A DNA stretch of 46,472 bases from Bacteroidota bacterium (GCA_013289475.1 JABCZW010000016.1:1-46472), one strand, 5' to 3'; shown: positions 1-9,450, numbered from the stretch's first letter. Numbers and translations: made by a program. The notes: a model not told the origin generated them from the sequence alone.

Positions 1-368
1 AGTTGTATTTTATAGGCATAGTTGCCCTGTACCATTGTGTTGCTTGTCGGGCCAATCCTGTCGTTCATTAGTTCGGCACCCCAGGCAATATTTTTATTGT
101 TCAATGGCGATTCAATTAAAAAGGCATTAGTAACCGGTGCGCCTTGCATGCCCATCCACTGCGTTCTCGATACTGCTGTTGCCTCCAGTGCATCGTTAAT
201 ACCTGCGGCAGCAGGGTTCAATGCCATTTTGTCGAACATATAAAGACTGAATTGAGGATCTTGTTGAGCAACACAGTTAAAAGTTATAAAGTTTATAAAG
301 CAGAAAGCAAGTCCTGGCTTTAAGAACTTTACAACTTTAAAAACTTTATGAACTGTATGTTTTTTCAT
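1..368 (-). CDS. PorP/SprF family type IX secretion membrane protein (partial, N-terminal part)
   Basis: The minus strand encodes the first ~122 residues of an outer-membrane protein; the C-terminal part lies beyond the window edge. A basic N-terminus and hydrophobic stretch end in NCVAQQ, a signal peptide. The mature start QQDPQFSLYMFDKMALNPAA followed by SRTQWMGMQGAP is the hallmark opening of PorP/SprF proteins, known T9SS partners that sit in the outer membrane and help anchor or export large surface proteins. The ATG at 368 directly abuts the stop codon of the SprB-like gene, so the two are almost certainly co-transcribed, a typical giant-adhesin plus PorP/SprF pairing. Oddly, the signal-peptide region is made of repetitive AAAGTT-like words arranged as an inverted pair (about 274-301 and 318-357). 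Family assignment is firm; cargo specificity is inferred from the neighbour. Confidence 0.88.
   Translation of the reverse strand, partial: MKKHTVHKVFKVVKFLKPGLAFCFINFITFNCVAQQDPQFSLYMFDKMALNPAAAGINDALEATAVSRTQWMGMQGAPVTNAFLIESPLNNKNIAWGAELMNDRIGPTSNTMVQGNYAYKIQ
274..357. repeat. Inverted pair of AAAGTT/AACTTT word arrays inside the porP-like signal-peptide codons
   Basis: Positions 274-301 carry AAAGTT-type words and 318-357 carry the complementary AACTTT words, spaced 8-10 bp. They could pair as a hairpin and they supply most of the codons for the signal peptide of the PorP/SprF-like gene. The arrangement parallels the period-7 arrays elsewhere in the window. Confidence 0.55.
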
Positions 369-3300
369 CTATCGCAATAATTGAATCCAGCCTTTATAAG
401 AAGTGCCATTAACATTTAATACATAATAATATGTTCCGCTTGGCAGTAATTGCCCCTGCTCATCAATACCGGTAAAAGATACTATGGCATTATTATAGCC
501 TGTTCCTTTCCACACTTCAATACCCCAGCGGTTATATATTTCTACATGGTTATTAGGCAATAATTCAATGCCTTCAATTTTCCAGTAATCATCCTTACCA
601 TCTCCGTTAGGAGTAAGTGCATTATATATATGTAGGGTAGAAGATTCAAGTGGAATAGTAACATTATCAAATGCTAAACAGCCATGCGCATCAGAAACGC
701 TTATTGCATATGTTCCGGCTGTAAGGCTATCTGCCGTGGCGTTTGTGCCACCCATAGGCGACCATGAATAGGTATATGGCCCTGTACCACCTGTAACTGT
801 TACGGTTGCACTGCCATCATTTGAGCCACTGCTGGGGTTTGCAGTTGCATTTATAGTAATTGCCATAGGTTGTGTAACTAAGGTTGTTGCAGTATTGTTG
901 CAATTATTTTTATCGGTTACAGTTACCTGGTATGAACCTGCACACAAACTACTTGCTGTCGGAGTTGCGCCACCGGATGGAGACCATATATATGTATACG
1001 GTGATGTACCACCGCCTGCTGTTACTATTGCGTAGCCGTTGCAAACACCATTACATGTGGTTGGTGTAGGCGTTATACCGGCAGTTAAAGGGGCGGGCTG
1101 GGTAATAGTTATTAATGCTGAATCGCGGCATTTAGCACTATCCAGCACAACTACTTTATAGTTTCCAGCACATAGTGAACCGGCATTAGCAAGAGAGCCG
1201 CCCGAAGGTGACCATAAATAAGTATATGGTTTAGTGCCATTTTTAACACCCACCGTTGCTCCGCCTTTGCATTGGCCATAACATGCTTCCATAGCAGAAG
1301 TGGTAATTGAGTCACGCATTTGAGATCGCTGTGTTACTTTAATTAGCGGTGTTACTTTACAGCCATGTGCATCGGTAACGGTTACCGTATATGTATTTGC
1401 TTTAAGGCCCAAAGCAGTTGCTACGCTTCCTCCGCTTGGCGCCCATATATAAGTATAAGGCCCAGTTCCACCACTTGGTGTTACAGTAGCACTGCCGGTG
1501 TTGGTATTAAAACATAATGCAGGTTTTGATGTGGTGCTTGCTGTAAGCAGGGTAGGTTGTGTCATTATAAATGTAGATGTTGCTTGGCATCCGACTTTAT
1601 CAATAACAGTAACTGTATAATTTCCTGCTGCAAGGTTTTTGGCTGTATCAGTGGTTGCTCCTGAAGACCATTTATAGGTATATGGCGCAGTTCCTCCATT
1701 CAACATAGCTATGGCACTGCCGCTGTTTGTACCATTGCAAAGTACCTGGTTTATAGTTAATGTTACTATAGCACCCGATGAATTGAGTGTTAAGGTAGGT
1801 GAGCTTACAGTACATCCCAACGAGTCGGTTACTTTAACTGTATAGTTGCCGGGGTTTAAGTTTTTTGCGCTATCATTACTTCCACCTGTAGGTGACCATA
1901 CATATTTATATGAGCCCGTTCCGCCTGCTGTAGCAACCGATAATATTCCGTCGGCTTTACCGCAGTCTGGTAATACCATATTGGTACTTATGGTTAAAGG
2001 ATAAGGTTGCGTAATGTCAATTACTGTTGATGCGCAAATAGCTGTTTTGTCGGTTACTGTTATGGTGTATTGCCCTGCCGCCAGTGGTGTTGATGCGCTG
2101 GTTGTTCCGCCAGAAGGCGACCATAAATAAGTATATGGTGTGTTGCCACCACTAACTGTAACTGAAGCTGAACCATTGGCCAGGCCCGAACAGGTTACAT
2201 TTTTTACTTTAGGGTTAATGGTTATAATTGTAGCCGGTTGTGTTATAGTTGTAATAGTAAATGTTGTACAGCCATGTGCATCGGTAACAAAAACGGTATC
2301 TTTTCCTGCACAAAGGTTTGTAACCGATTGCGTAAAATCAACAGGAGAGGTGTGCCAATCGTAAGTATAAGGTGTTACACCACCAACAGCACTTACCGTA
2401 GCTTTACCATTGCATGCACCATTGCAGGTAACATTGGTTGAAGATGATATGGTAGCGCTTGGCGTAGTAGATGGTGTAACCACCAAAGTACCTGTTGCAA
2501 TACAACTGCCGGTTGTGACTTTTACTGTATATGTTGTAATACCCGATGGCGTTACATTTATAGATGATGTTGTTCCACCCGAAGGAGCCCATAAATACTT
2601 TAACCCCGGCGAAGCCGTAAGAGTAATTGGCAAAGACTTGGAGCAAGCATAAGTAGGCCCTGTTATAGTAGCGACATTATCGGGTACAAATACATTAATA
2701 ATAGTATCACTAGTGCAACCGCTGCTGGTGTTTTCAAAAAGTTTTACAGGGTAAATGCCCGGGGCAGGGAAAGTGAAATTTGGGTTTTTAAGAGAGTCAT
2801 CTATTTTTCCGTTGTTATAATAATCCCAATAAAATTTAGTACCCGTACCAGAGGTATTGGTAAAATGGGTGGCAGTCCCCAGGCAAACTGTGTCGGCTGT
2901 AAAACTTGGTTTAGGTACAGGGCCCGATACGGTAGGAACAGTAATATTAAGAGTATCTATGCAACCGGGGCTTGTACCGCTGGCTATTACCTTGTAAGCA
3001 CCGCCACCACTAATAGTAATCGTTTGCTGATTCTTTGGGCCTACTATTGAGGGGCCACTCCATGAATAAGATGATAAACCAAGGGGAGCCGTTAATGTCA
3101 TATTGCTTTGTCCGCAATAGGCCGGTGCCGATGCTATAATTCCGCTATTACCACACGATGCATCAACGTAAGCATAACCAAAGTGCCCGCCTGCCGCACA
3201 GTCGGCTGCTTTAAATATAACAGTTACACATTGGCCCACGTACTTATATAGTGGTACATATATGGTGGTCCATGGCCTGTAATAAACAGAATCTCCGTCC

Positions 3301-4220
3301 AGGGCATAATAAACCGAATGGAACCCTGAGTTTCCTTTACCTGACACTACAAAGTATTGGCCACACGATGATATGGCATTACCACTTTGGTCGAGTACCT
3401 GTATCTGGAACCATGGCTGTTGTATAAAGGTGTGGTTAGGGTTTTCGAGGACAACGGCACATTGAAGTGTTAGTATAGGGGCACTGGCAGAAACAGTAAA
3501 CTGGTTGCTTAATTCGGCAACGCCGTAATTTGTACCTGTACTATCGCCAATACGTGCAGAATATTTGCCTCCGGTTGGTGATACTATCGGTATTGCACCT
3601 CCTGCAATTGGGTCAACTCCCGAACCTGACATGATCGCAACCTGGTAACTGGTTGTGTTTGGGTCATAGGCTGATTTTGTAACAGTGCCAAGCGGCCCGC
3701 TGCAAGTATATGTGGTGGTAGAAAAATCGGTTGATGAAGATGAATTGTTGACTGCATAACAGGCTGTCCAGCCCGATAAGTTGCCGTTCTCAAAATCTAA
3801 ATTATTACACGCCGGCGGGCAAGTACCTGAAGGCCTGTAGTCATTCGCTTTCAGTTCATTGATATGAGAAGTAATAGTAGAAGGATAGTCTTTTTTTATG
3901 GAAAGAAAACTATTGTAAAGAGCAATGTACTTTGTCCGCATTCTTGCATAGAAGACATTTATACTATCCTGCGGCAGTTTATCGGCAAATGCATTTCTGA
4001 AAAAAGCGGACCTGTCGCTGATCCATTCGGTTTGGTAAAATTGTAAAAAGGTTTTGAAATCGGCAGGGGTGGCATTAAGTTGTGCCATCATGTCGGCTTT
4101 CCAAATTGTTGCATTGCCGTACCACATGGATTCCACATTTTCTCCTTTGTTTTTTTGCTGTGCAAAAGAGCTGAAACTAAACGAAAACACCAATAACGCT
4201 ATAACGTATATTCTCCCCAT
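369..4220 (-). CDS. Giant secreted protein with PKD domain, eight SprB repeats and gliding-motility-type C-terminal domain
   Basis: I place the start at 4220 (MGRIYVIALLVFSFSFSS), which gives a clean signal peptide ending SFAQQ; an upstream ATG at 4274 would add 18 residues without a signal. From about residue 137 there is a 'DFENGNLSGW' jelly-roll-like segment, near 435-515 a PKD-like domain, and from about 595 to 1190 eight SprB repeats of ~65 residues, each with a 'GGTxPYTYxWSPSGG' core, 'LxAGxYTVTVTDxxGC' and a 'TQP' end. The last ~88 residues (TPNGDGKDDYWKIEG, YNRWGIEVW, GTYYYVLN) are the gliding-motility-associated C-terminal (type B) T9SS signal. SprB itself is the mobile adhesin of Flavobacterium gliding; this smaller relative is probably a T9SS-exported surface protein served by the adjoining PorP/SprF protein. 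Whether it works in gliding is not shown by the sequence. Confidence 0.9.
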   Translation of the reverse strand: MGRIYVIALLVFSFSFSSFAQQKNKGENVESMWYGNATIWKADMMAQLNATPADFKTFLQFYQTEWISDRSAFFRNAFADKLPQDSINVFYARMRTKYIALYNSFLSIKKDYPSTITSHINELKANDYRPSGTCPPACNNLDFENGNLSGWTACYAVNNSSSSTDFSTTTYTCSGPLGTVTKSAYDPNTTSYQVAIMSGSGVDPIAGGAIPIVSPTGGKYSARIGDSTGTNYGVAELSNQFTVSASAPILTLQCAVVLENPNHTFIQQPWFQIQVLDQSGNAISSCGQYFVVSGKGNSGFHSVYYALDGDSVYYRPWTTIYVPLYKYVGQCVTVIFKAADCAAGGHFGYAYVDASCGNSGIIASAPAYCGQSNMTLTAPLGLSSYSWSGPSIVGPKNQQTITISGGGAYKVIASGTSPGCIDTLNITVPTVSGPVPKPSFTADTVCLGTATHFTNTSGTGTKFYWDYYNNGKIDDSLKNPNFTFPAPGIYPVKLFENTSSGCTSDTIINVFVPDNVATITGPTYACSKSLPITLTASPGLKYLWAPSGGTTSSINVTPSGITTYTVKVTTGSCIATGTLVVTPSTTPSATISSSTNVTCNGACNGKATVSAVGGVTPYTYDWHTSPVDFTQSVTNLCAGKDTVFVTDAHGCTTFTITTITQPATIITINPKVKNVTCSGLANGSASVTVSGGNTPYTYLWSPSGGTTSASTPLAAGQYTITVTDKTAICASTVIDITQPYPLTISTNMVLPDCGKADGILSVATAGGTGSYKYVWSPTGGSNDSAKNLNPGNYTVKVTDSLGCTVSSPTLTLNSSGAIVTLTINQVLCNGTNSGSAIAMLNGGTAPYTYKWSSGATTDTAKNLAAGNYTVTVIDKVGCQATSTFIMTQPTLLTASTTSKPALCFNTNTGSATVTPSGGTGPYTYIWAPSGGSVATALGLKANTYTVTVTDAHGCKVTPLIKVTQRSQMRDSITTSAMEACYGQCKGGATVGVKNGTKPYTYLWSPSGGSLANAGSLCAGNYKVVVLDSAKCRDSALITITQPAPLTAGITPTPTTCNGVCNGYAIVTAGGGTSPYTYIWSPSGGATPTASSLCAGSYQVTVTDKNNCNNTATTLVTQPMAITINATANPSSGSNDGSATVTVTGGTGPYTYSWSPMGGTNATADSLTAGTYAISVSDAHGCLAFDNVTIPLESSTLHIYNALTPNGDGKDDYWKIEGIELLPNNHVEIYNRWGIEVWKGTGYNNAIVSFTGIDEQGQLLPSGTYYYVLNVNGTSYKGWIQLLR
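650..2435 (-). repeat. Eight tandem SprB-repeat coding units (~200-220 bp each)
   Basis: The minus-strand reading frame carries eight consecutive diverged units of about 65 codons. Each holds an 'ACNGxxNGxATV' opening, a 'PYTYxW' strand and a 'VTDxxGC' strand. The units differ enough at the DNA level that they are old duplications, although the segment coding for WSPSGG is strongly conserved. Confidence 0.8.
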
Positions 4221-4336
4221 CTGAAATACTTGAAAATGAGCAGCTAATGTAAAGATTAATTTCAATTGTGCCAAGAGATTTATTTTTTACAACCCCGACT
4301 ACATATATATGTGCAGGAAAACCCGTAGTGGAATAA

Positions 4337-6673
4337 ATGTTTATTTTTATGCTGTTAATCAGGGGAGTTAAAACAATAGTGAAAAGTTTAAAGTTAAAAG
4401 TGAAAGATAGAAAGCCAAGTATCGTTTGGTTAAGAAGAACATGCATGTACTTTACACTGTTCACTATTAACTTTTCACTTTGCAATGCCCAGCCGGGTAG
4501 TAAGTTGGTCGATTCCCTGGTGACTGTGCTTAAAACCCAAAAGGACGATACTAATAAGGTCAATATCCTTAATCTTATAAGTGAAAAATGCCTGAAAACC
4601 CAGCGCGATAAAGCACTGGAAAATGGCATTGAGGCGCTTAATCTTGCGGCAAGGTTATTGTATTTTAAAGGCGAAACAACTGCATTCTTTAATATTGGCA
4701 GCGTTTATTATGTAAAATCGAACTATACCGATGCCTTGCGCAACTTTACCAAAGGCTATGAACTGGCCGCGATGAAGAAGGATACTTTTTTGATGGCAAG
4801 GTTTGCAACCCGCAAGGGCAATACTTATTTCCGCCAGGGCGATTACCCGCAGGCGTTGCGAGAGAATTTTTTATCGCTGAGTTTGCGTGAGGCTATTAAA
4901 GATTCGGCAGGCATGACCACCTCATATATTAACCTGGGCAATGTAAACTCTGAGCAGGCAAATTTTCCTGAAGCCTTGAAATATGAGAATGCTGCATTGC
5001 AAATTGGTTTGAGGTTGAAAATGAAAATGAATGTTTCGGCATGCTACAATAACCTGGGGGGTATTTATACCAATATGAAGCATTACCCCGAAGCGCTTGA
5101 TGATTTTAAAAAAGCGCTGGGTATGGCCTTTGATCTGAAAGATGATGAAGGTGTATCCATTGCCTATGATAATATTGGTGAAATATATGCCGACCTTCAT
5201 AATATTGATTCAGCCATGGTTTATTATTGGAAAGCCCTGAAACTGAAAAAACAGATCGGTTATTTGCGCGGTATAGAATCTTCATACATACATATATCTG
5301 ATATTTATAATGTACAGAAAAAATATCTGTGGGCACGTATTTATGCAGATACAGCAATAATGCTTACCAGGGCATCGGGTAGTAAAAGCTATATACAAAA
5401 TGCCTATGAAAACCGTGCCCGTGCCGATAGTGGATTAGGCGATTTTAAAAGCGCACTTACCGATTATATGCATGCCGTATCGTGGCGTGATAGCCTGGTG
5501 AATGATGAGAACACCAAAAAATCGGTGCAGGCCGAAATGAATTACGAATTTGATAAAAAGCAGTCCCTTGAAAAACTGGAACAGGACAAGAAAGATGCCC
5601 TGGAGAAAGAAGGTGAACGTAAGCAGCAAATAACTATATATTTTATAAGCGGCATACTTCTGTTAGTAATACTGTTTGCCATTTTTGTTTCGCGTAGTTT
5701 GCAGCAAAACCGTAAAAAGACACTTATTATAAGTAAGCAAAAAGCCGAAGTAGAAAGGCAGAAGGCTGTGGTGGAAGAGCAAAAGACAGTTGTGGAACAG
5801 CAAAAAGCAGTGGTAGAGCAACAGAAAATGGTTGTTGAAGAACAAAAAAGTAAAGTAGAAGAACAAAATGTATTAATTGAGCATCAGAAAGCCATAGTTG
5901 AAGAAAAGAATAAAGATATTACCGATAGTATACGTTATGCATCGCGTATACAACGTGCCCTGCTTACAACAGATGAATATATTGCCAAACATGTTAAAGA
6001 ACACTTTGTTTTGTTTAAACCGCGCGATATTGTTTCGGGCGATTTTTACTGGGCATTTAGCGGATATGGTGTTTTTTATGTTGCCTGCTGCGATTGTACA
6101 GGGCATGGTGTGCCGGGTGCATTCATGTCGTTGCTCAACATATCTATGTTGAATGAATCGGTTATTGAACGTAAGATATTAAGACCGGAAAGAGTACTGA
6201 ATGACCTGCGCGATAATATTATTAAAGCTCTTAATCCTGAAAAGGTGGATACCGAAAGTAAAGACGGTATGGATTGTTCGCTTTGCACATTCGATTTTAA
6301 AAATAACACCATGCAGGCAGCATGTGCCAATAACCCGGTATGGATAGTGCGCAACGGAACACTGGTAGTAGAAGAAATTATTCCGGATAAAATGCCTGTG
6401 GGTTTACAGCACGGCGATCAAAAGTCGTTTACCCTGCATAATGTAAAACTGCATAAAGGCGATATGGTTTATATGTTTACCGACGGCTATGCCGACCAGT
6501 TTGGCGGACCTAAAGGGAAGAAATTTAAATACAAGCAACTACAGCAATTGATAATTGATAATTGTCAGTTGGCCATGCAGGAGCAAAAAAGAATTCTGGA
6601 TAAAACCCTGGAAGACTGGAGGGGCAGCCTTGAACAGGTTGATGACATACTGATTATGGGAATAAGAGTATAG
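4337..6673 (+). CDS. TPR / coiled-coil / SpoIIE-type PP2C serine phosphatase, membrane anchored
   Basis: The 778-residue protein has an N-terminal signal or anchor ending 'FSLCNAQ' (residues 37-51), TPR repeats at about 70-390, a transmembrane helix at about 433-452 (ITIYFISGILLLVILFAIFV), a long heptad coiled coil at 467-527 made of 'EQQKAVV'-like units, and a SpoIIE phosphatase domain from 545. Conserved metal-binding motifs are present: 'SGDFYW' (567-572), 'DCTGHGVPGAFMS' (586-598), 'DGMDCS' (643-648) and 'FTDGYADQFGG' (714-724). The likely arrangement is periplasmic TPR sensor, membrane helix, cytoplasmic coiled-coil transmitter and phosphatase acting on phosphoserine or phosphothreonine, as in partner-switching or surface-stress signalling; the target is unknown. 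An alternative start at 4445 would lose the basic residues before the hydrophobic stretch, so I keep 4337. It is transcribed divergently from the SprB-like gene. Confidence 0.87.
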   Translation: MFIFMLLIRGVKTIVKSLKLKVKDRKPSIVWLRRTCMYFTLFTINFSLCNAQPGSKLVDSLVTVLKTQKDDTNKVNILNLISEKCLKTQRDKALENGIEALNLAARLLYFKGETTAFFNIGSVYYVKSNYTDALRNFTKGYELAAMKKDTFLMARFATRKGNTYFRQGDYPQALRENFLSLSLREAIKDSAGMTTSYINLGNVNSEQANFPEALKYENAALQIGLRLKMKMNVSACYNNLGGIYTNMKHYPEALDDFKKALGMAFDLKDDEGVSIAYDNIGEIYADLHNIDSAMVYYWKALKLKKQIGYLRGIESSYIHISDIYNVQKKYLWARIYADTAIMLTRASGSKSYIQNAYENRARADSGLGDFKSALTDYMHAVSWRDSLVNDENTKKSVQAEMNYEFDKKQSLEKLEQDKKDALEKEGERKQQITIYFISGILLLVILFAIFVSRSLQQNRKKTLIISKQKAEVERQKAVVEEQKTVVEQQKAVVEQQKMVVEEQKSKVEEQNVLIEHQKAIVEEKNKDITDSIRYASRIQRALLTTDEYIAKHVKEHFVLFKPRDIVSGDFYWAFSGYGVFYVACCDCTGHGVPGAFMSLLNISMLNESVIERKILRPERVLNDLRDNIIKALNPEKVDTESKDGMDCSLCTFDFKNNTMQAACANNPVWIVRNGTLVVEEIIPDKMPVGLQHGDQKSFTLHNVKLHKGDMVYMFTDGYADQFGGPKGKKFKYKQLQQLIIDNCQLAMQEQKRILDKTLEDWRGSLEQVDDILIMGIRV
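4379..4413 (+). repeat. Period-7 array, GTGAAAA type (left arm)
   Basis: Five consecutive heptads of the GTGAAAA / GTTAAAA type. Together with 4452-4479, which carries the complementary type (TTTTCAC), it forms an inverted pair around the alternative start codon of the phosphatase gene. Confidence 0.7.
4452..4479 (+). repeat. Period-7 array, TTCACT type (right arm), encoding part of a signal peptide
   Basis: Four heptads (GTTCACT, ATTAACT, TTTCACT and one variant) that encode the residues FTLFTINFSL of the phosphatase signal sequence. This is the inverted partner of 4379-4413. Confidence 0.7.
6546..6573 (+). repeat. Period-7 array (AATTGAT) inside the phosphatase domain
   Basis: Two exact AATTGAT heptads followed by AATTGTC and AGTTGGC. 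They encode QLIIDNCQLA near the C-terminus of the SpoIIE domain, a region that tolerates variation between the FTDG motif and the final strand. Confidence 0.6.
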
Positions 6674-6797
6674 TTACCAGTTCTTTGTCCTTTATTATGT
6701 CTAATCAGAAAAGGGATTATTTGAGTTTTAAAAGCTAAAAAAGGGTGCTTTTATTGTGTAATTTCGCGGCTCAAACACAATAAAGACAATAAAAAGA

Positions 6798-8081
6798 ATG
6801 AAAACAAATTACTTTAAATTTCTAGCCACTGCATTATGTGCAGGTGCTTTGTTTTTCTCAGCTACTACCAATGCTCAATGGACAGCCGTAGGTACAAACA
6901 CTACCGATGCCCCTGTTGTTTCATTGCAGCCATTCAATGGCAAGCTTTACATTGGCGGGCAATTCTTCCACCCATACAGCAACCTGGTGGTTTGGAACGG
7001 CAGCTCTTATTCTTCTCCTCCTACATCAGGCAGCGAAGTTTATTCAATGGCTTCTTTTGATTCGGTTATCTATTTCGCTGCAGGCGATTTTATTTACCAG
7101 TATATTAATACTACACTTACCAAAATAGCTACACTTGACTGGCAAGCCAGCGCACTTTATTTCTGGAACCACAAGCTTTATGCAGGCGGCCATTTTACAC
7201 ATGTAAATACTGTAAAGTATAATTACATAGCATCGTACGATGGTGCTAAATGGGATTCGCTTATGTCGGGCGGTGCCAATGGTATGACCAGTGATGTTTA
7301 TGCTTTCTGCACCTATAATAACCAACTTGCAGTTGGCGGTTATTTCTGGACAGGCGGTACTACTTTACTTGATAATGTGGGCCTTTGGGATGGCGCAGGT
7401 AATTGGACAAAACTGGGTAATGGTATGTACGATCCGGCAGGCGGGTATTCTGTAAATGCGCTGGTATCATACAACAACATTTTATATGCAGGCGGATATC
7501 TTGATTCTGCAAGCGGTGTAAAGGTTGAGGGTTTGGCACAATGGAATGGAACTAACTGGGATTCGGTTGGTAACCGCCATTCAACGAGTAATACAGTATA
7601 CGCACTTACCGTGTTTAACGGTGGTGTAGTTGCGGGTGGCTATTTCGATAGTATTATGTCATGGAACGGTGCTGCATGGACCGTACTTGGCAAGATTCCT
7701 GCTGCAAGCGAAATACAGACTCTTGCTGTTTACAATGGTAACTTATATGCAGGTGGGCAGTTTAACATGGTGTCAGGTGTTACTGCAAATTATGTTGCAG
7801 AATACACCATTCCTACTGCTGTAAATGAAATTAGTAACAATACAGGTGTAACAGTTTACCCTAATCCGAATAATGGAGAATTTACAGTTCAGTTAAATGG
7901 CAATGGCAATGAGTCTACTGTTGAAGTGTACAATATATTAGGCGAGAAAGTCTATTCACAACTTACCATTGATAACTCACCATTGACAATTAATTTAAAG
8001 CAGCCTGCAGGTATTTACCTGTATCGTGTGCTGTCTGTTGGTGGTAATTCAATTGCAACAGGAAAAGTTATTGTTAAGTAA
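6798..8081 (+). CDS. Secreted propeller-like protein with T9SS type A sorting tail (copy 1)
   Basis: A signal peptide (MKTNYFKFLATALCAGALFF, cleaved near NAQ) is followed by repeated ~45-residue blades with 'YNGxLYAGGxF' and 'WNGxxWDSVG' words, suggesting a beta-propeller. The last ~80 residues carry the T9SS sorting domain (VYPNPNNGEFTVQL, YNILGEKVYSQ, AGIYLYRV, GKVIVK). The protein is expected at the cell surface or in the medium; ligand or enzymatic role is unknown. The next gene is a close tandem paralogue, and both sorting tails contain the same period-7 array. I see no catalytic motif. Confidence 0.85.
   Translation: MKTNYFKFLATALCAGALFFSATTNAQWTAVGTNTTDAPVVSLQPFNGKLYIGGQFFHPYSNLVVWNGSSYSSPPTSGSEVYSMASFDSVIYFAAGDFIYQYINTTLTKIATLDWQASALYFWNHKLYAGGHFTHVNTVKYNYIASYDGAKWDSLMSGGANGMTSDVYAFCTYNNQLAVGGYFWTGGTTLLDNVGLWDGAGNWTKLGNGMYDPAGGYSVNALVSYNNILYAGGYLDSASGVKVEGLAQWNGTNWDSVGNRHSTSNTVYALTVFNGGVVAGGYFDSIMSWNGAAWTVLGKIPAASEIQTLAVYNGNLYAGGQFNMVSGVTANYVAEYTIPTAVNEISNNTGVTVYPNPNNGEFTVQLNGNGNESTVEVYNILGEKVYSQLTIDNSPLTINLKQPAGIYLYRVLSVGGNSIATGKVIVK
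7955..7996 (+). repeat. Period-7 array within the sorting-domain linker
   Basis: Six heptads (TTCACAA, CTTACCA, TTGATAA, CTCACCA, TTGACAA, TTAATTT) encode SQLTIDNSPLTINL between the two halves of the T9SS tail. A matching array lies at the same place in the paralogue. Confidence 0.7.
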
Positions 8082-8097
8082 TCTATATAAAATAATG

Positions 8098-8131
8098 AAG
8101 GGGGGACATTTCGTTGTGCTCCCTTTTTTCT
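8098..8131 (+). terminator. Intrinsic terminator between the two propeller paralogues
   Basis: AAGGGGG pairs with CTCCCTT (one G-T wobble) around a ~18-nt loop, followed by a T run. It lies just after the stop of the first paralogue, so the two copies may be separate transcription units. Confidence 0.6.
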
Positions 8132-8150
8132 TAAAAACTAAATAACAAAT

Positions 8151-9428
8151 ATGAAAACAAATTACTTTAAGTCTTTAGCTTCTTTAGTATGTGTAGGAGT
8201 TTTATTCTTTTCAACCGCAGTTAATGCCCAATGGAGTTCTGTAAGCGGAGGCGCTATTGGCGGGCCAGGTGTTGATGCAATGATAGGCTATAACGCCGAT
8301 TTATACGTTGGTGGCGGTTTCTTCAGCCCTTATAGCGATATAGCTAAATGGAATGGAAGTGCTTACAGTAATGCCGGCTTTACACCTACACAAGGTGTGC
8401 TTGCTTTTGCAACCTTCGACTCTGTGCTGTATATAGCTACATATAATGCCATTTACCAGGATATTGGTGGCAGTATAAGTACAATAGCAACATTGAACGA
8501 CCCTTGTTATGCTTTATGTTTCTATAATCATAATCTTTACGCAGGTGGCTGGATGGATAGTATTAACCATAAGTTTGTTGGATACCTGGCCAAGTATAAT
8601 GGTTCAGCCTGGAGCTCGATAGCGGTACCGGTTGATAACTGGCCAAAAGCGATGACCATTTATAACGGACAACTGGCAGTTGGTGGTTATTTTAATTATA
8701 GTTCAGCTAACGATACATTGTATGGTGTTGGTTTATGGGATGGCAGTAAATGGACTCATTTAAATAAAGGCATAAAGGGAGCTTACGGGGTGTTTACTAT
8801 GGCCGTAATGAGTGGCAACCTATATATTGGTGGTGGTTTTGACAGTGTAAGCTATCAGAAAAAACATATTTATTGCAACAACATTGCCATGTGGAATGGT
8901 ACTGACTGGGATTCTGTTGGCCATGGACTTACCGGTGGCCCTTATGCGCTTACAGTATTTAATGGCGGTTTAGTAGCCGGCGGGTATTTCGATAGCATTA
9001 AGTCATGGAACGGTGTAGCATGGAGTATGCTTGGCACACTTCCTGCATCATCTGAAGTTCAAGCGCTTGGTGTATATAATGGTAACTTATATGCAGGTGG
9101 ACAGTTTACCAGTGTTTCGGGTGTTCCTAATACAGGATATATGGCTGAATATACTATACCTACCGGTGTAAATGAAATATCAACCTCAAGCTCAATTTCG
9201 GTATATCCTAATCCGAACAATGGAGTATTTACAATGCAATTGTCAGGTATTAGTGGAAAGTCATCCGTTGAAGTGTATAATATTTTAGGCGAAAAAGTAT
9301 ATTCACAATTCACCATTGACAATTCACCATTGACAATTAATTTAAAGGAGTCTGCCGGTATTTATTTATACCGCGTTCTTTCTGCCGATGGTAATTCAAT
9401 TGCCAGCGGAAAGGTTATTGTTAAGTAA
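8151..9428 (+). CDS. Secreted propeller-like protein with T9SS type A sorting tail (copy 2)
   Basis: A tandem paralogue of the preceding gene: the signal peptide (MKTNYFKSLASLVCVGVLFF), the 'LYAGG' and 'WNGxxW' blade words, and the sorting tail (VYPNPNNGVFTMQL, YNILGEKVYSQ, GIYLYRV, GKVIVK) correspond along the whole length. The C-terminal 110 residues are the most alike, including the period-7 array that encodes FTIDNSPLTINLK. The middle blades have diverged, consistent with a duplication followed by change in the ligand-facing part. The predicted location is the cell surface via T9SS; the function is unknown. A strong hairpin terminator follows. Confidence 0.85.
   Translation: MKTNYFKSLASLVCVGVLFFSTAVNAQWSSVSGGAIGGPGVDAMIGYNADLYVGGGFFSPYSDIAKWNGSAYSNAGFTPTQGVLAFATFDSVLYIATYNAIYQDIGGSISTIATLNDPCYALCFYNHNLYAGGWMDSINHKFVGYLAKYNGSAWSSIAVPVDNWPKAMTIYNGQLAVGGYFNYSSANDTLYGVGLWDGSKWTHLNKGIKGAYGVFTMAVMSGNLYIGGGFDSVSYQKKHIYCNNIAMWNGTDWDSVGHGLTGGPYALTVFNGGLVAGGYFDSIKSWNGVAWSMLGTLPASSEVQALGVYNGNLYAGGQFTSVSGVPNTGYMAEYTIPTGVNEISTSSSISVYPNPNNGVFTMQLSGISGKSSVEVYNILGEKVYSQFTIDNSPLTINLKESAGIYLYRVLSADGNSIASGKVIVK
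9302..9343 (+). repeat. Near-perfect period-7 array in the sorting-domain linker of copy 2
   Basis: Six heptads alternate between TTCACCA and TTGACAA types and end in TTAATTT. This is the most regular array in the window and is in the same position as that of copy 1. Confidence 0.75.
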
Positions 9429-9450
9429 TTATTGGGTTTATGAAAATGTG

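Noticed and set aside
2404..2652. 80-residue frames on both strands inside the SprB-repeat gene
   Set aside because: They are shadows of the repeats in other frames.
4177..4629. A 150-residue minus-strand frame across the divergent region
   Set aside because: It overlaps the starts of two well-supported genes and reads the heptad arrays as low-complexity protein.
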